DNA of 37,093 bases from a virus: positions 1-37,093 of IMG/VR virus record IMGVR_UViG_3300042565_001545, one strand, 5' to 3'. Below the pieces are notes generated by a model. That model saw nothing but the letters and a program-made list of their open reading frames with translations, ran no database searches and was not told the origin of the DNA. The position numbers and the translations under genes were made by a program. Position 1 is the first letter of the stretch, and every line of letters begins with the position of its first letter. Shown one piece after another: positions 25,381 to 32,095 of this stretch.

Positions 25381-25408
25381 ATTATAGCTTAACCAGGTCA
25401 AACCAGGT
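25381..25408 (-). promoter_or_regulatory. Leftward -10 box with AACCAGGT direct repeats across the spacer and -35
   Basis: On the minus strand a perfect TATAAT lies at 25386-25381. Upstream of it AACCAGGT occurs at 25391-25398 and 25401-25408, again a 10-bp period, covering the spacer and -35 position. The -35 itself is poor, which is expected for a promoter needing an activator or one blocked by a repressor. It would drive the primase-polymerase operon. More CAGGT copies lie at 25423, 25441, 25485, 25515 and 25642. Confidence 0.45.
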
Positions 25409-25811
25409 TAATCAATGTCATTCAGGTTTTACAAGTACTACAGGTAGTATTACTCTTCGAGTAATTGTATTACCAAAGTAAAGGCAGGTATGGCCTAGGT
25501 CAAGCAAGTTAAGCCAGGTATTACCAAGGCAATTCCAGTATAGCCTGTATGCGAAAACCCTGTCAAGAGGGTCCAAGGGTGAAAATTGAAGATTGACAAG
25601 ACTTGACTGCTTTGTCACTTTTTGTCAGTCAAAGCACTGTACAGGTGACAACTGCTGAAGAATTCTTGTCAGTCCCGCCGGGCCGATGTCCCATTTATTA
25701 GAATCGGGAAAATCTAAGATCACGGGCAGACTAAGATTGACGGGTTCGGCTGGGACTGAGATGCTGGCTGTTGTCTCAATCTGTTTCTTTTTTATCAGTT
25801 AGGAGGTGCGT

Positions 25812-26402
25812 ATGACCTGTGAAAGAGCGATGACATTACCGGAGTTGAACGACGCGATAATCATCTGGGCAGCAGATCGTGGGATAATAAGGCACAGTAC
25901 TGCCTACGCCCAAGCGATTAAAACAGCCGAGGAGGTGATGGAGTTGATCCAGGCGTCTGTGGTCATGGAGTATGACGACGATCTGGACTTGGGGGACATG
26001 ATGGAGAACTTGATCTTCTGCCAAAATGTTGGGGAGAAGATAGACGCTATTGGGGATGTGTACATAACCCTGATTGTCGGGGCCATGTGTTACTCCAAGC
26101 TGACTGAGGTGGTGTACTCACCCCCAGAGGACATCACCCCTTCGTCAGTGAATAACCCGATTGAGTCCCTGCAGAAGTGCCTTGTCATGTTGGGTGCATC
26201 TTCGGTCGGTGGACGTAGTGACTACTGGACTATAAACGCAAAGATGATGTCCCACCTCGCTCAGATCGCGGGGGAGGGGTACTGTCCTGCTGAGGCCTCG
26301 GACCACCTCACTGAGTGTGTCGCACAGGCGTACAACGAGATCAAGGACCGGAAAGGGTATCTCCGGCCAGACGGTGTGTTCGTGAAAGAGGAGCAGGTGT
26401 AA
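25812..26402 (+). CDS. MazG-like nucleotide pyrophosphohydrolase (196 aa)
   Basis: MazG-type enzymes hydrolyse nucleoside triphosphates to monophosphates. The motif AEEVMELIQ (residues 39-47) gives the EExxE element, and EKIDAIGDVY (75-84) gives ExxD with a second Asp at 82, the metal-binding set. The C-terminal half (YNEIKDRKGYLRPDGVFVKE) matches the tail common in phage MazG-like proteins. The ATG at 25812 follows a perfect AGGAGG. It is the first gene of the plus-strand block and its stop overlaps the next ATG by one base. Substrate preference is not predictable; dNTP, altered nucleotides or ppGpp are options. Confidence 0.85.
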   Translation: MTCERAMTLPELNDAIIIWAADRGIIRHSTAYAQAIKTAEEVMELIQASVVMEYDDDLDLGDMMENLIFCQNVGEKIDAIGDVYITLIVGAMCYSKLTEVVYSPPEDITPSSVNNPIESLQKCLVMLGASSVGGRSDYWTINAKMMSHLAQIAGEGYCPAEASDHLTECVAQAYNEIKDRKGYLRPDGVFVKEEQV

Positions 26403-26638
26403 TGGATACAACCCAGATCGAGGTCCTGCCAGACGGCAGGATCGTCCTCGTGCTTCATGACGGGCCGCTACCGCGGGCCATGTCAACACATGAGGCGAAG
26501 CTGTTCGGGCATGACAAGGCCTTTGGTGGCCTGCTGACCCAGTTGAAAGAGATTCAGAAGGACGGGCATGACGACAAGGCGTACTTGTTGAACCATGCCG
26601 TCCGTGTTGCAAGAGCGTCGTTGGAGGTGCTGCGATGA
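26402..26638 (+). CDS. Small hypothetical protein coupled to nucleotide enzymes (78 aa)
   Basis: The ORF starts with ATG at 26402 sharing a base with the stop of the MazG-like gene (TAATG). The product begins MDTTQIEVLPDGRIVLVLHD (beta hairpin-like) and ends in a helix (KAYLLNHAVRVARASLEVLR). It ends overlapping the next start by four bases. It is not recognised, but its place between two nucleotide hydrolases suggests a related role. Confidence 0.6.
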   Translation: MDTTQIEVLPDGRIVLVLHDGPLPRAMSTHEAKLFGHDKAFGGLLTQLKEIQKDGHDDKAYLLNHAVRVARASLEVLR

Positions 26639-27150
26639 GTAAGTTCAAGGCCAAATATATCGGGGACAGCGGCCCCTGTATGACACATGACAAGACATAC
26701 GAGGTTACCTCTACTTCGGGAGGCTACTATTATCACTTAATGGATGATGATGGGGAGGCCAACAGTTACCCAGTCAGTCTGTTCGAAGTGCAGGAAGAAC
26801 CTCTGCTCCGTCAGTTCACCACGGGAGCGACACGCAACCTGGACAACAACAAGCTTGACTACGAAGGGTTTCTCTCACCTTTGGTAATCGAAGCTTTCGC
26901 CAAATATATGCACTCCCACCGCCTACAAGCTGACGGTACGATGCGGGCTGCTGACAACTGGCAGAAGGGCATCCCCCTCGACGTGTACATGAAGTCGGGA
27001 TGGCGGCACTTCTTCGACTGGTGGAAACTCCACCGCGGGGTTGAAGCCTTGAGCCCGGAAGACGGGCACAAGATCGACAAGGTTGAGGCGTTGTGTGCGT
27101 TGATGTTCAACGTGCAGGGTTACCTTCATGAACTGCTAAAGGAGCAGTGA
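26635..27150 (+). CDS. dATP/dGTP diphosphohydrolase-type protein, DUF5664 family (171 aa)
   Basis: The C-terminal two thirds match the DUF5664 family: GATRNLDNNKLDYEGFLSP near residue 63, HRLQADGTMRAADNWQKGIP near 91, YMKSGWRHFFDWW near 114, and the final helix with ALCALMFNVQGYLHELL. The family is named for dATP/dGTP diphosphohydrolase and is common in phages; related enzymes act in altered-nucleotide pathways. The N-terminal part (MSKFKAKYIGDSGPC...YEVTS) looks like a separate small SH3-like domain that resembles the start of other proteins in this cluster. The ATG overlaps the previous stop (ATGA). Confidence 0.75.
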   Translation: MSKFKAKYIGDSGPCMTHDKTYEVTSTSGGYYYHLMDDDGEANSYPVSLFEVQEEPLLRQFTTGATRNLDNNKLDYEGFLSPLVIEAFAKYMHSHRLQADGTMRAADNWQKGIPLDVYMKSGWRHFFDWWKLHRGVEALSPEDGHKIDKVEALCALMFNVQGYLHELLKEQ

Positions 27151-27290
27151 CCGTCTTGCAGGCCCAATCAGGAGAGAAACAGCCATGAAGTAGCAAACCA
27201 GAGGTTGGCGGACCCGTAAACCGTCAAAGAAAAGAAATGAAGACCGGGAGCAGGGTCTATTGGTTATTGAAACTGCCAACATAGCGAAGG
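27151..27290. other. Intergenic spacer upstream of the tRNA-like element
   Basis: No gene is seen here. It contains AGGAGA followed by ATGAAGTAG (27185-27193), a two-codon ORF that is probably chance, and a short hairpin with arms AGACC and GGTCT (27241-27258). No clear promoter stands out. Confidence 0.4.
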
Positions 27291-27406
27291 TTGATTCATG
27301 GCGGAGTGGTGAACGCTGAAAGTTGCTGCAGCAGCAAACCACAGGGGTGAAGGTCATTCCTTCATGTCGTTGTGGGCATCGTGGGTTCAAATCCCACTGA
27401 ATCAAA
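27291..27406 (+). tRNA. tRNA-like element with an insertion near the anticodon arm
   Basis: The ends pair as a 7- or 8-bp acceptor stem: TTGATTCA (27291-27298) with TGAATCAA (27398-27405). A standard type-II (Leu/Ser-style) D arm follows (TGGCGGAGTGGTGAACGC, 27299-27316), and a perfect T arm GTGGG-TTCAAAT-CCCAC lies at 27381-27397. Before it a 16-base variable arm (TGTC...GGCA, 27365-27380) can form. The anticodon arm is unusual: TGAAG-GTCATTC-CTTCA (27348-27364) folds properly and puts U at 33 with CAT as anticodon. It is separated from the D arm by 30 extra bases with their own hairpin (27323-27337). Excising those bases gives a normal 86-base molecule. It may be intron-bearing, degenerate or a tRNA mimic. 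Confidence 0.45.
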
Positions 27407-27452
27407 TCAACAGAGGAATTCCGTTCCGCGTTTACTTTTGGGAGGTTTAAAA

Positions 27453-27701
27453 ATGCCGCTGGATATGGTTGCAAAAGACGTTATCGCAAAACAAATGGCC
27501 GACCGTGTTGGGCATGGCATGAGCGAAAAGTGTGAAGTGTTCGCGTTGGTTGCCCTCGAAATGATGACCGAGGTCTACAACGCCGGTTATGCGGCCGGAC
27601 ATCACGATACGGTCGAAGGGTATTACGTGACGGTGCTTGATCGCGACAAAAAGGAATATCACTCCGGCGATGTCGAAGCGTTAGTTTCAGAGATGGAATG
27701 A
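27453..27701 (+). CDS. Small phage hypothetical protein (82 aa)
   Basis: Starts MPLDMVAKDVIAKQMAD and has the segment EVYNAGYAAGHHDTVEGYY near the middle, a helix with regularly spaced Ala, Gly and aromatic residues, then a short acidic C-terminus. The ATG at 27453 is preceded by GGGAGG at a good distance; an upstream in-frame start at 27372 lies inside the tRNA-like element and is rejected. No family is named. Confidence 0.6.
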   Translation: MPLDMVAKDVIAKQMADRVGHGMSEKCEVFALVALEMMTEVYNAGYAAGHHDTVEGYYVTVLDRDKKEYHSGDVEALVSEME

Positions 27702-27745
27702 GTATCGGTATCGTGTTCCTCTGTTGGGGGTAAGGAGTTGGTTCG

Positions 27746-28078
27746 ATGACGTGGATAGACATGGAGCAAGTAAGGCCGGATCATGGCCAGCGGGTCATTG
27801 TTTTGATTCCGTTCGGTATGCGTGTCGCTGACGACACGTACACGGAGTCAGACGGATGGCTAAATCATACCGAGTACATTTCTCACTGGATGCCGATCAA
27901 TCCGCCGGGAACGTACACAGAGGTCATGGAGCGGCCTCGTGGATCGCTGCCAGATATTGCTCGTCGGAAGGTTGCCGAGGCACCGGATTGGTTCCCGGCA
28001 GCGATTGTCGAGCATTCAAAGATGATGACTCAGATCGTCAAGACGCAATTAGCTATCCGGTTTCCCGGCAACAAATGA
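27746..28078 (+). CDS. DUF551-like protein (110 aa)
   Basis: The product has the layout of DUF551-type phage proteins: an opening TWIDMEQVRPDHGQRVIVLI with a Pro-x-x-Gly turn, a middle ATYxx-like strand, and HWMPINPPG near residue 47, followed by a helical tail. The function of that family is unknown. The ATG at 27746 follows AAGGAG. It lies between two small genes in the same direction. Confidence 0.6.
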   Translation: MTWIDMEQVRPDHGQRVIVLIPFGMRVADDTYTESDGWLNHTEYISHWMPINPPGTYTEVMERPRGSLPDIARRKVAEAPDWFPAAIVEHSKMMTQIVKTQLAIRFPGNK

Positions 28079-28090
28079 GGAGTCGGAATC

Positions 28091-28294
28091 GTGGCGAAAC
28101 GTGAGTACACGAAAGACGGTCTGACAGTCCTTTGGGACTCGGAAAAGTGCGAACACTGCGAATCGTGCTGGCGTAATCTTCCGAGCGTATTTAACCCAGA
28201 AGCACGGCCTTGGGTGAATATGGACGGTGCGACAACGTCAGAGATTCGGTATCAGGTCGAGCAGTGCCCACCGCAGGCATTGTCGGTGAAGTAA
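28091..28294 (+). CDS. Ferredoxin-like protein (mono-cluster 4Fe-4S type, 67 aa)
   Basis: The protein reads DSEKCEHCESCWRNLPSVF (residues 16-34) and EQCPPQALSVK at the end, with cysteines at 20, 23, 26 and 59. With the conserved PWVNMDGA element and CPPQAL end it matches the divergent single-cluster ferredoxin family (Fer4_19 type), which carries one iron-sulfur cluster. The GTG at 28091 has AGGAG eight bases before it. Phage ferredoxins can feed electrons to ribonucleotide reductase or other enzymes, but no such partner is visible in the window. It could also be a metal sensor. Confidence 0.75.
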   Translation: MAKREYTKDGLTVLWDSEKCEHCESCWRNLPSVFNPEARPWVNMDGATTSEIRYQVEQCPPQALSVK

Positions 28295-28398
28295 ACGCGG
28301 ATCGTGGTTCCGATAGCAACGTGTAAGTGCTAGTTACAAGTTCAAAAACATTGGCAATATGCGGCGGGAAGTACACCGCTGCTCTTTGGAGATCCGGA

Positions 28399-28650
28399 AT
28401 GTTCTGGACAGCGTTTATCTGGGGGTTGGGTGTTACTCTGGGCGGATCAATGGGCCTGATGGCGTTCATCTTGCTCTACGATCTCTGGGTGAAGCTCGGA
28501 CGATCAAAGACGATGAAGCGGGCGAATGAATTGGCAGAGTTGGCGAATGCGGCGTTGACGCGACGAAACGAACTGACAGAAATCCAGATTGAGCATCTTG
28601 CGACGATCGCGAGTTCCCTTGAGGATCTGGAGTTGTCGAATCGGAAGTAA
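28399..28650 (+). CDS. Small membrane protein with cytoplasmic or periplasmic coiled coil (83 aa)
   Basis: One long hydrophobic segment (WTAFIWGLGVTLGGSMGLMAF, residues 3-23) is followed by Lys/Arg and a predicted coiled coil (RANELAELANAALTRRNEL and the following). The ATG at 28399 follows GGAG at seven bases; the longer in-frame ORF start at 28327 lacks a site. The shape could be a holin accessory or an inner-membrane spanin subunit. A second TM-plus-coiled-coil gene lies at 30171. Confidence 0.6.
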   Translation: MFWTAFIWGLGVTLGGSMGLMAFILLYDLWVKLGRSKTMKRANELAELANAALTRRNELTEIQIEHLATIASSLEDLELSNRK

Positions 28651-28662
28651 AATAAGCTGAGT

Positions 28663-28691
28663 TTGACTCTACTGGCCTCAGGCGGTATCCT
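28663..28691 (+). promoter_or_regulatory. Sigma-70-type promoter before a structural-like gene
   Basis: TTGACT at 28663-28668, a 17-base spacer, then TATCCT at 28686-28691. It lies in an 80-base gap before the gene at 28731, which also has CAGGAGA as its ribosome site. It is the clearest promoter-shaped sequence in the plus-strand block. No transcript data are available. Confidence 0.45.
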
Positions 28692-28730
28692 GCGGTACGG
28701 GTACCTATTTCTGCATACCAGGAGAACATC

Positions 28731-29108
28731 ATGTCTGGCGAGATTCGGATGAACATGCAGGTGACTGTCAACAAGTCATCTGCAAGTTTCAACAAAACGG
28801 CCTTGAACTCAAACAAGACGTTTGACCAGACAGGTGTAGGAGGCCCGTCACCAGGGCGGGTCTCCCTCACTACCTCAGACACAGCGATCAGCCTTGCCGG
28901 GCTGTCAACGCCCGGCATGGTTGTTATCACGAACCACGATGCAACGAACTACTGTGAGTTCGGCCCAACGTCAGGTGGAGCGATCGTCAAGATGATCAAG
29001 CTACTACCAGGCATGTCAGCCGTGTTCTACCTGGCAGCGGGTGTTTCTCTGCGGGGTCAGGCCAACACAGCCACCTGCGTGATCTCGGTTGATGCGTACG
29101 AAGCCTAA
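28731..29108 (+). CDS. Small beta-rich virion-type protein (125 aa)
   Basis: The sequence GRVSLTTSDTAISLAGLSTPGMVVITNHDATNYCEFG (given here by its start near residue 42) alternates hydrophobic and polar residues, with TPGMVVITNHDATN resembling small phage tail or fibre components. The start is an ATG with CAGGAGA. It is unusual as a virion-type protein in the plus-strand block, away from the other virion genes, and has its own promoter. The role is inferred. Confidence 0.55.
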   Translation: MSGEIRMNMQVTVNKSSASFNKTALNSNKTFDQTGVGGPSPGRVSLTTSDTAISLAGLSTPGMVVITNHDATNYCEFGPTSGGAIVKMIKLLPGMSAVFYLAAGVSLRGQANTATCVISVDAYEA

Positions 29109-29121
29109 CCAGGAGTGCTGA

Positions 29122-30006
29122 ATGTTCACTTTGGAAAAGGGCATCAGCCCGAATGTGGTCAACGTCTACATCGATTGTAAGAAGAAGAGGGACCACTGGT
29201 TCCTTCTATCAGGAGACCGACACCACGACAACCCGCACTGTAATCGTGAACTTGAGAAGAGACACCTGGATGAGGCTCTCGAAAGAGAGGCAGGCATCAT
29301 TGACATAGGAGACCTGTTTTGTGCGATGCAGGGCAAGTATGACAAGAGAAGCAGCAAGTCAGACATTCGGCCAGAGCATCAGAACGGGGAGTACCTTGAC
29401 TCCCTTGTTAACACAGCGGCTGACTTCTATGAGCCGTACGCGAAAAACTGGGTTGCCTTTGGATACGGCAACCACGAGACGAGCATCCTCGGCAGACACG
29501 AAACCAACCTGACTGAAAGACTTGCTCAGGCCCTACGGACACGCACTGGGGCTCTCTGCCCGGTGACAGGATACACCGGCTGGGTTCGGTTCAATCTCGA
29601 TGCGGGACACGGTCGTCGAACCTCACGGACCTTGTGGCACATGCACGGGTATGGTGGGGGTGGTCCAGTGACGCAGGACACGATCCAGTCTCAGCGGCAA
29701 CGGTCGTACGTCGATGGGGCAGACATCATGCTCACAGGTCACGTCCACCAAAGGTGGTGCCAGGAGAACATGAAGATTCTGCTTGATAGTTTTGGAGAAG
29801 TTCGTCAACGTAGTTCGTGGGACGTGAAGTCCTCGACCTACAAAGAAGAGTATGGTTCCGGAGTAGGTGGGTGGCACGTTGGTACAGGCAAGCCTCCCAA
29901 ACCCCTCGGAGCCTGGTGGCTAAAACTGACGTATGACCGGTACAATGTTGGAGGCAAGCCGAAGCTTGTAACCCACATCGAACTGACCCCAACGTCAGGT
30001 GCGTAG
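29122..30006 (+). CDS. Calcineurin-like metallophosphoesterase (294 aa)
   Basis: The product has the metal-binding motifs of the superfamily in order: GDRHHD (residues 31-36), DIGD (61-64), GNHET (116-120), and TGHVHQ (205-210). The two-metal centre hydrolyses phosphodiesters or phosphomonoesters. Members act on nucleic acids, nucleotides or proteins, so the substrate is open. It follows the beta-rich gene by 13 bases. The length is typical of a stand-alone domain with some extra C-terminal residues. It could act in degradation of host DNA or cyclic nucleotide signals. Confidence 0.8.
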   Translation: MFTLEKGISPNVVNVYIDCKKKRDHWFLLSGDRHHDNPHCNRELEKRHLDEALEREAGIIDIGDLFCAMQGKYDKRSSKSDIRPEHQNGEYLDSLVNTAADFYEPYAKNWVAFGYGNHETSILGRHETNLTERLAQALRTRTGALCPVTGYTGWVRFNLDAGHGRRTSRTLWHMHGYGGGGPVTQDTIQSQRQRSYVDGADIMLTGHVHQRWCQENMKILLDSFGEVRQRSSWDVKSSTYKEEYGSGVGGWHVGTGKPPKPLGAWWLKLTYDRYNVGGKPKLVTHIELTPTSGA

Positions 30007-30058
30007 TTGAACACCCCTCCCTGTTAGCAATGCACTCAGAGCGTAAACAGATGGGGTG

Positions 30059-30089
30059 CTCTGCCGGGTTTCAGCATTTACCGGCAGAG
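30059..30089 (+). other. Hairpin in the gap after the phosphoesterase
   Basis: Arms CTCTGCCGG (30059-30067) and CCGGCAGAG (30081-30089) pair perfectly over nine bases with a 13-base loop. The following bases ATCCTTTCGGGG have no long T tract, so it is only a weak terminator candidate or a processing site. The 160-base gap (30007-30170) is otherwise without a convincing gene. Confidence 0.5.
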
Positions 30090-30170
30090 ATCCTTTCGGG
30101 GCTGGCGAATCGAGTGTGGCTCCGGCCCGCTGGCATCCCATTTTCTTTCTTTCCTATTTGGAGGTGTGAC

Positions 30171-30392
30171 TTGGAGATTCCGTTTTTGATCGCAGCGTTG
30201 ACCTTCGGAGTAATAGCTTGGGTGCAGTCGTTCCGGGCGTACGACGCAAAGCAGATGCAGGAGTCGAGCGAGAGACAGCAGGAGAGATCCGAACGTCGGC
30301 TGATTGAACTCCAAGGCGAACTGAGACGTGTTGAAAAAGAACATACCCGTTTGGTACAGAAGGTTATCAATCTTGTTGAGGAGGAGGACTAA
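30171..30392 (+). CDS. Small membrane protein with coiled coil (73 aa)
   Basis: Starts at TTG 30171 with GGAGG six bases upstream; an upstream in-frame ATG at 30030 has no site and crosses a hairpin. The N-terminal stretch PFLIAALTFGVIAWV is a membrane anchor. The rest is a strongly charged heptad pattern (SSERQQERSERRLIELQGEL) with a likely coiled coil. Such anchor-plus-coil proteins occur among inner-membrane spanins. It lies one base-pair gap from the protease gene, suggesting a joint role at the envelope. Confidence 0.7.
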   Translation: MEIPFLIAALTFGVIAWVQSFRAYDAKQMQESSERQQERSERRLIELQGELRRVEKEHTRLVQKVINLVEEED

Positions 30393-30393
30393 C

Positions 30394-31044
30394 ATGTGGA
30401 AACTCGACAAGTATGTCGTTGAGTCATTGAAAGAGTCCATCCCGTTCCTGATCGTCATGGCGGTCGTATGTGCCCTGCTTTGGGCATGCGACCCTTGCTC
30501 AGGTCAGGAGTTCGACGGGGTCTGCCGTCTATCAGGCCCGACCGCTCAATGGTCCGGCGTGGCTATCTCTGACACGCAGATTCTGACTGTCGCCCACCAC
30601 AACCAGACCGGGGATCTCAGGGCTGAGTTCCCCGAGGGCTCCCACGACTCGTTTAACCGCATGGGAGTCAAGGCCCGAGTAATCCGGTCAGACGCTAAGA
30701 AAGACCTCTCCCTGCTCTCCTACGAGGTTCCAGTGTGGCTGAAAGTCAAGTCATACCCGATCAGTCGGGAGAAGGGCAAGGGCCGAGTTAGAGGATTCAT
30801 CGGGGCAGACCCCCTAACCTCGCCTGTCCGGGTCATCCGGACAGACGCGACTGTCAACGGGTACGGCATTGTGACGATGAAGGCTCCGGAGTTGGAGTAC
30901 CTCGAGACCCTGTCGGGCATGTCGGGCTCACCGATCCTGACGGACACTGGTGTCAGGGGCATCCAGTTCGGGCAGATCCAGAGTGAGAAGACGGTCGAAG
31001 TGGTATCGATCGAGACGATCCTGTTGTTCCTGGAGGAGAAGTGA
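30394..31044 (+). CDS. Membrane-anchored or exported trypsin-like serine protease (216 aa)
   Basis: An N-terminal hydrophobic segment (residues 16-31, PFLIVMAVVCALLW) precedes ACDPC, a possible signal or anchor. The body has chymotrypsin-fold marks: ILTVAHHN with the catalytic His68 or 69, KKDLSLL with Asp104, and SGMSGSP with Ser177 in the GxSGxP motif. The order His-Asp-Ser is that of trypsin and HtrA peptidases. No PDZ domain is seen. The ATG at 30394 follows GAGGAGG. As an exported protease beside an anchor-plus-coiled-coil protein, it might act in lysis, host-surface processing or exclusion. Confidence 0.8.
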   Translation: MWKLDKYVVESLKESIPFLIVMAVVCALLWACDPCSGQEFDGVCRLSGPTAQWSGVAISDTQILTVAHHNQTGDLRAEFPEGSHDSFNRMGVKARVIRSDAKKDLSLLSYEVPVWLKVKSYPISREKGKGRVRGFIGADPLTSPVRVIRTDATVNGYGIVTMKAPELEYLETLSGMSGSPILTDTGVRGIQFGQIQSEKTVEVVSIETILLFLEEK

Positions 31045-31045
31045 G

Positions 31046-31318
31046 ATGATGTTGGATAGAGAATTGGTGTTTGAGCCCGAGGATGACGGTAATCCTCACG
31101 TAGTGTGCCCCTTTTGCCGTTGCTTAAATGTTCATCCGGAATACATGAAAGCGATAGATGGAAAAGACTCGGGCCAAGCGGGGTGGAACGGTAGGGGAGA
31201 CCTATATGTTCTAGGATTCTGGGGTGAATGTGGTCACGAGTTTGAGGTATGTTTCGGGTTTCACAAAGGTACTACCTTCGCGTTCAGCAGGGACAAGCCA
31301 GTTCAGAAGGAGGAGTGA
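31046..31318 (+). CDS. Zinc-ribbon-type phage protein (90 aa)
   Basis: A CPFC pair near residue 22 and CGH near residue 63 surround a beta-rich stretch (GRGDLYVLGFWGECGHEFEVCFGFHKG), which resembles small zinc-ribbon phage proteins of unknown function. The ATG at 31046, or the next at 31049, follows GGAGGAG. It is tightly packed after the protease gene. Confidence 0.6.
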   Translation: MMLDRELVFEPEDDGNPHVVCPFCRCLNVHPEYMKAIDGKDSGQAGWNGRGDLYVLGFWGECGHEFEVCFGFHKGTTFAFSRDKPVQKEE

Positions 31319-31319
31319 G

Positions 31320-31454
31320 ATGGTCATTTGCAGAGGTTGGGTTCCGTGTAGGTGGGGTCGAGAGTTTTACAGTTACAACTACTCCCAGACTGCAGTCTTC
31401 ACGATAGGGGGTAGTTATTTCAGGTTTGCTGAACCCCTGGTTTTCCAGTCCTGA
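31320..31454 (+). CDS. Small aromatic-rich protein (44 aa)
   Basis: A 44-residue ORF with ATG at 31320 and AAGGAGG upstream, rich in Trp, Tyr and Phe (YSYNYSQTAVFTIGGSYFRF). Coupled to the preceding gene by an overlapping region at its ribosome site. It ends just before a terminator. Unrecognised; short length lowers certainty. Confidence 0.45.
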   Translation: MVICRGWVPCRWGREFYSYNYSQTAVFTIGGSYFRFAEPLVFQS

Positions 31455-31460
31455 GAATCT

Positions 31461-31490
31461 GCCCGGCACCTCTTGCCGGGCATTTTCGTT
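31461..31490 (+). terminator. Rho-independent terminator on the plus strand
   Basis: Arms GCCCGGCA (31461-31468) and TGCCGGGC (31474-31481) pair over eight bases with a five-base loop, followed by ATTTTCGTTT. It ends the protease-region transcript before the nucleotidase gene. Confidence 0.8.
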
Positions 31491-31519
31491 TCGGCAATAC
31501 TGTTGGAAAGGAGGTAATC

Positions 31520-32095
31520 ATGACAACCATTTTCTTAGACCTTGATGGCGTACTGGCCGACTTCGTGTCGGGTGCCATCGCAGCGGCTGAACTGCCGGTC
31601 ACAGCCGAACAGGTAGAGCACTGGAACTTCTTCGAGGAGTACATGGACGATGACGAGTTCACGAAGCGGATCAACGACACGATGTACTTCTGGGACGACC
31701 TGGCGGTCTATCCCTGGGCTCACGAGCTTGTTGGCTACCTGAAGACCAAGGGCGACATCGTGTACTGCACATCGCCGGGCAACCACGATGAGGCAGCGAC
31801 AGGTAAGTTGAACTGGCTCCGCAGGCATGGCTTCCTGAGCAAGCACAGCAAGAACTACGTGCTGACGCACTACAAGTGGTTGCTTGCCGGGCGGGACAGG
31901 ATTCTGGTGGATGACAGTGACCAGCAGTGCCGGTCGTTTGAATTGAGCGGCGGGGCGTCGGTGATCTTCCCGCAGAAGTGGAACCGTATGTTTGACTGGG
32001 CGAGCGACCCGACCCCGTTTGCGTGCGTGACCATGCAGATGGGTGACATTGAGCGGGAGTGTTGGAAACCGTATTGTAAAGTTGGAGGTGTGTGA
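31520..32095 (+). CDS. 5'(3')-deoxyribonucleotidase-like HAD hydrolase (191 aa)
   Basis: The motif FLDLDGVLADF (residues 5-15) carries the catalytic DxDG of the HAD superfamily, with the two acids at 7 and 9. The sequence VYCTSPGN near 84 supplies the second motif and DRILVDDSDQQ near 130 the metal acids. The pattern matches dNMP 5'(3')-nucleotidases, which remove phosphate from nucleotides. The ATG at 31520 follows GGAGG. With the MazG and DUF5664 proteins it forms a nucleotide-pool set. Confidence 0.8.
   Translation: MTTIFLDLDGVLADFVSGAIAAAELPVTAEQVEHWNFFEEYMDDDEFTKRINDTMYFWDDLAVYPWAHELVGYLKTKGDIVYCTSPGNHDEAATGKLNWLRRHGFLSKHSKNYVLTHYKWLLAGRDRILVDDSDQQCRSFELSGGASVIFPQKWNRMFDWASDPTPFACVTMQMGDIERECWKPYCKVGGV

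Larger units (their letters stand above)
25190..25811. other. Origin-like intergenic region of about 620 bp
   Basis: No convincing gene is present here. The region is AT-rich in its central part, has the 22-bp palindrome, 10-bp-spaced direct repeats, a hairpin GGAGCCG-TCCG-CGGCTCC (25299-25316), a dyad ATTACTC-TTC-GAGTAAT (25449-25465) and an inverted repeat TTGACTG...CAGTCAA (25603-25632). It separates the replication genes (minus) from the nucleotide-metabolism genes (plus). The mixture of repeats and AT-rich DNA beside a primase-polymerase gene makes it the best candidate replication origin in the window. I found no convincing rightward promoter directly before 25812. Confidence 0.5.

Noticed and set aside
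25418-25618. A 66-residue minus-strand frame in the origin-like region
   Set aside because: It covers repeats and dyads, has no ribosome site and no protein-like pattern.
25594-25622. Rightward promoter with TTGACA at 25594
   Set aside because: The -35 is perfect but no acceptable -10 lies 16 to 18 bases downstream.
27185-27193. Two-codon ORF ATGAAGTAG after AGGAGA
   Set aside because: Too short for a peptide; the ribosome-site-like bases are probably chance, although a regulatory minigene cannot be excluded.
27372-27452. N-terminal extension of the 82-residue gene
   Set aside because: It overlaps the tRNA-like element, while the ATG at 27453 has a strong ribosome site.
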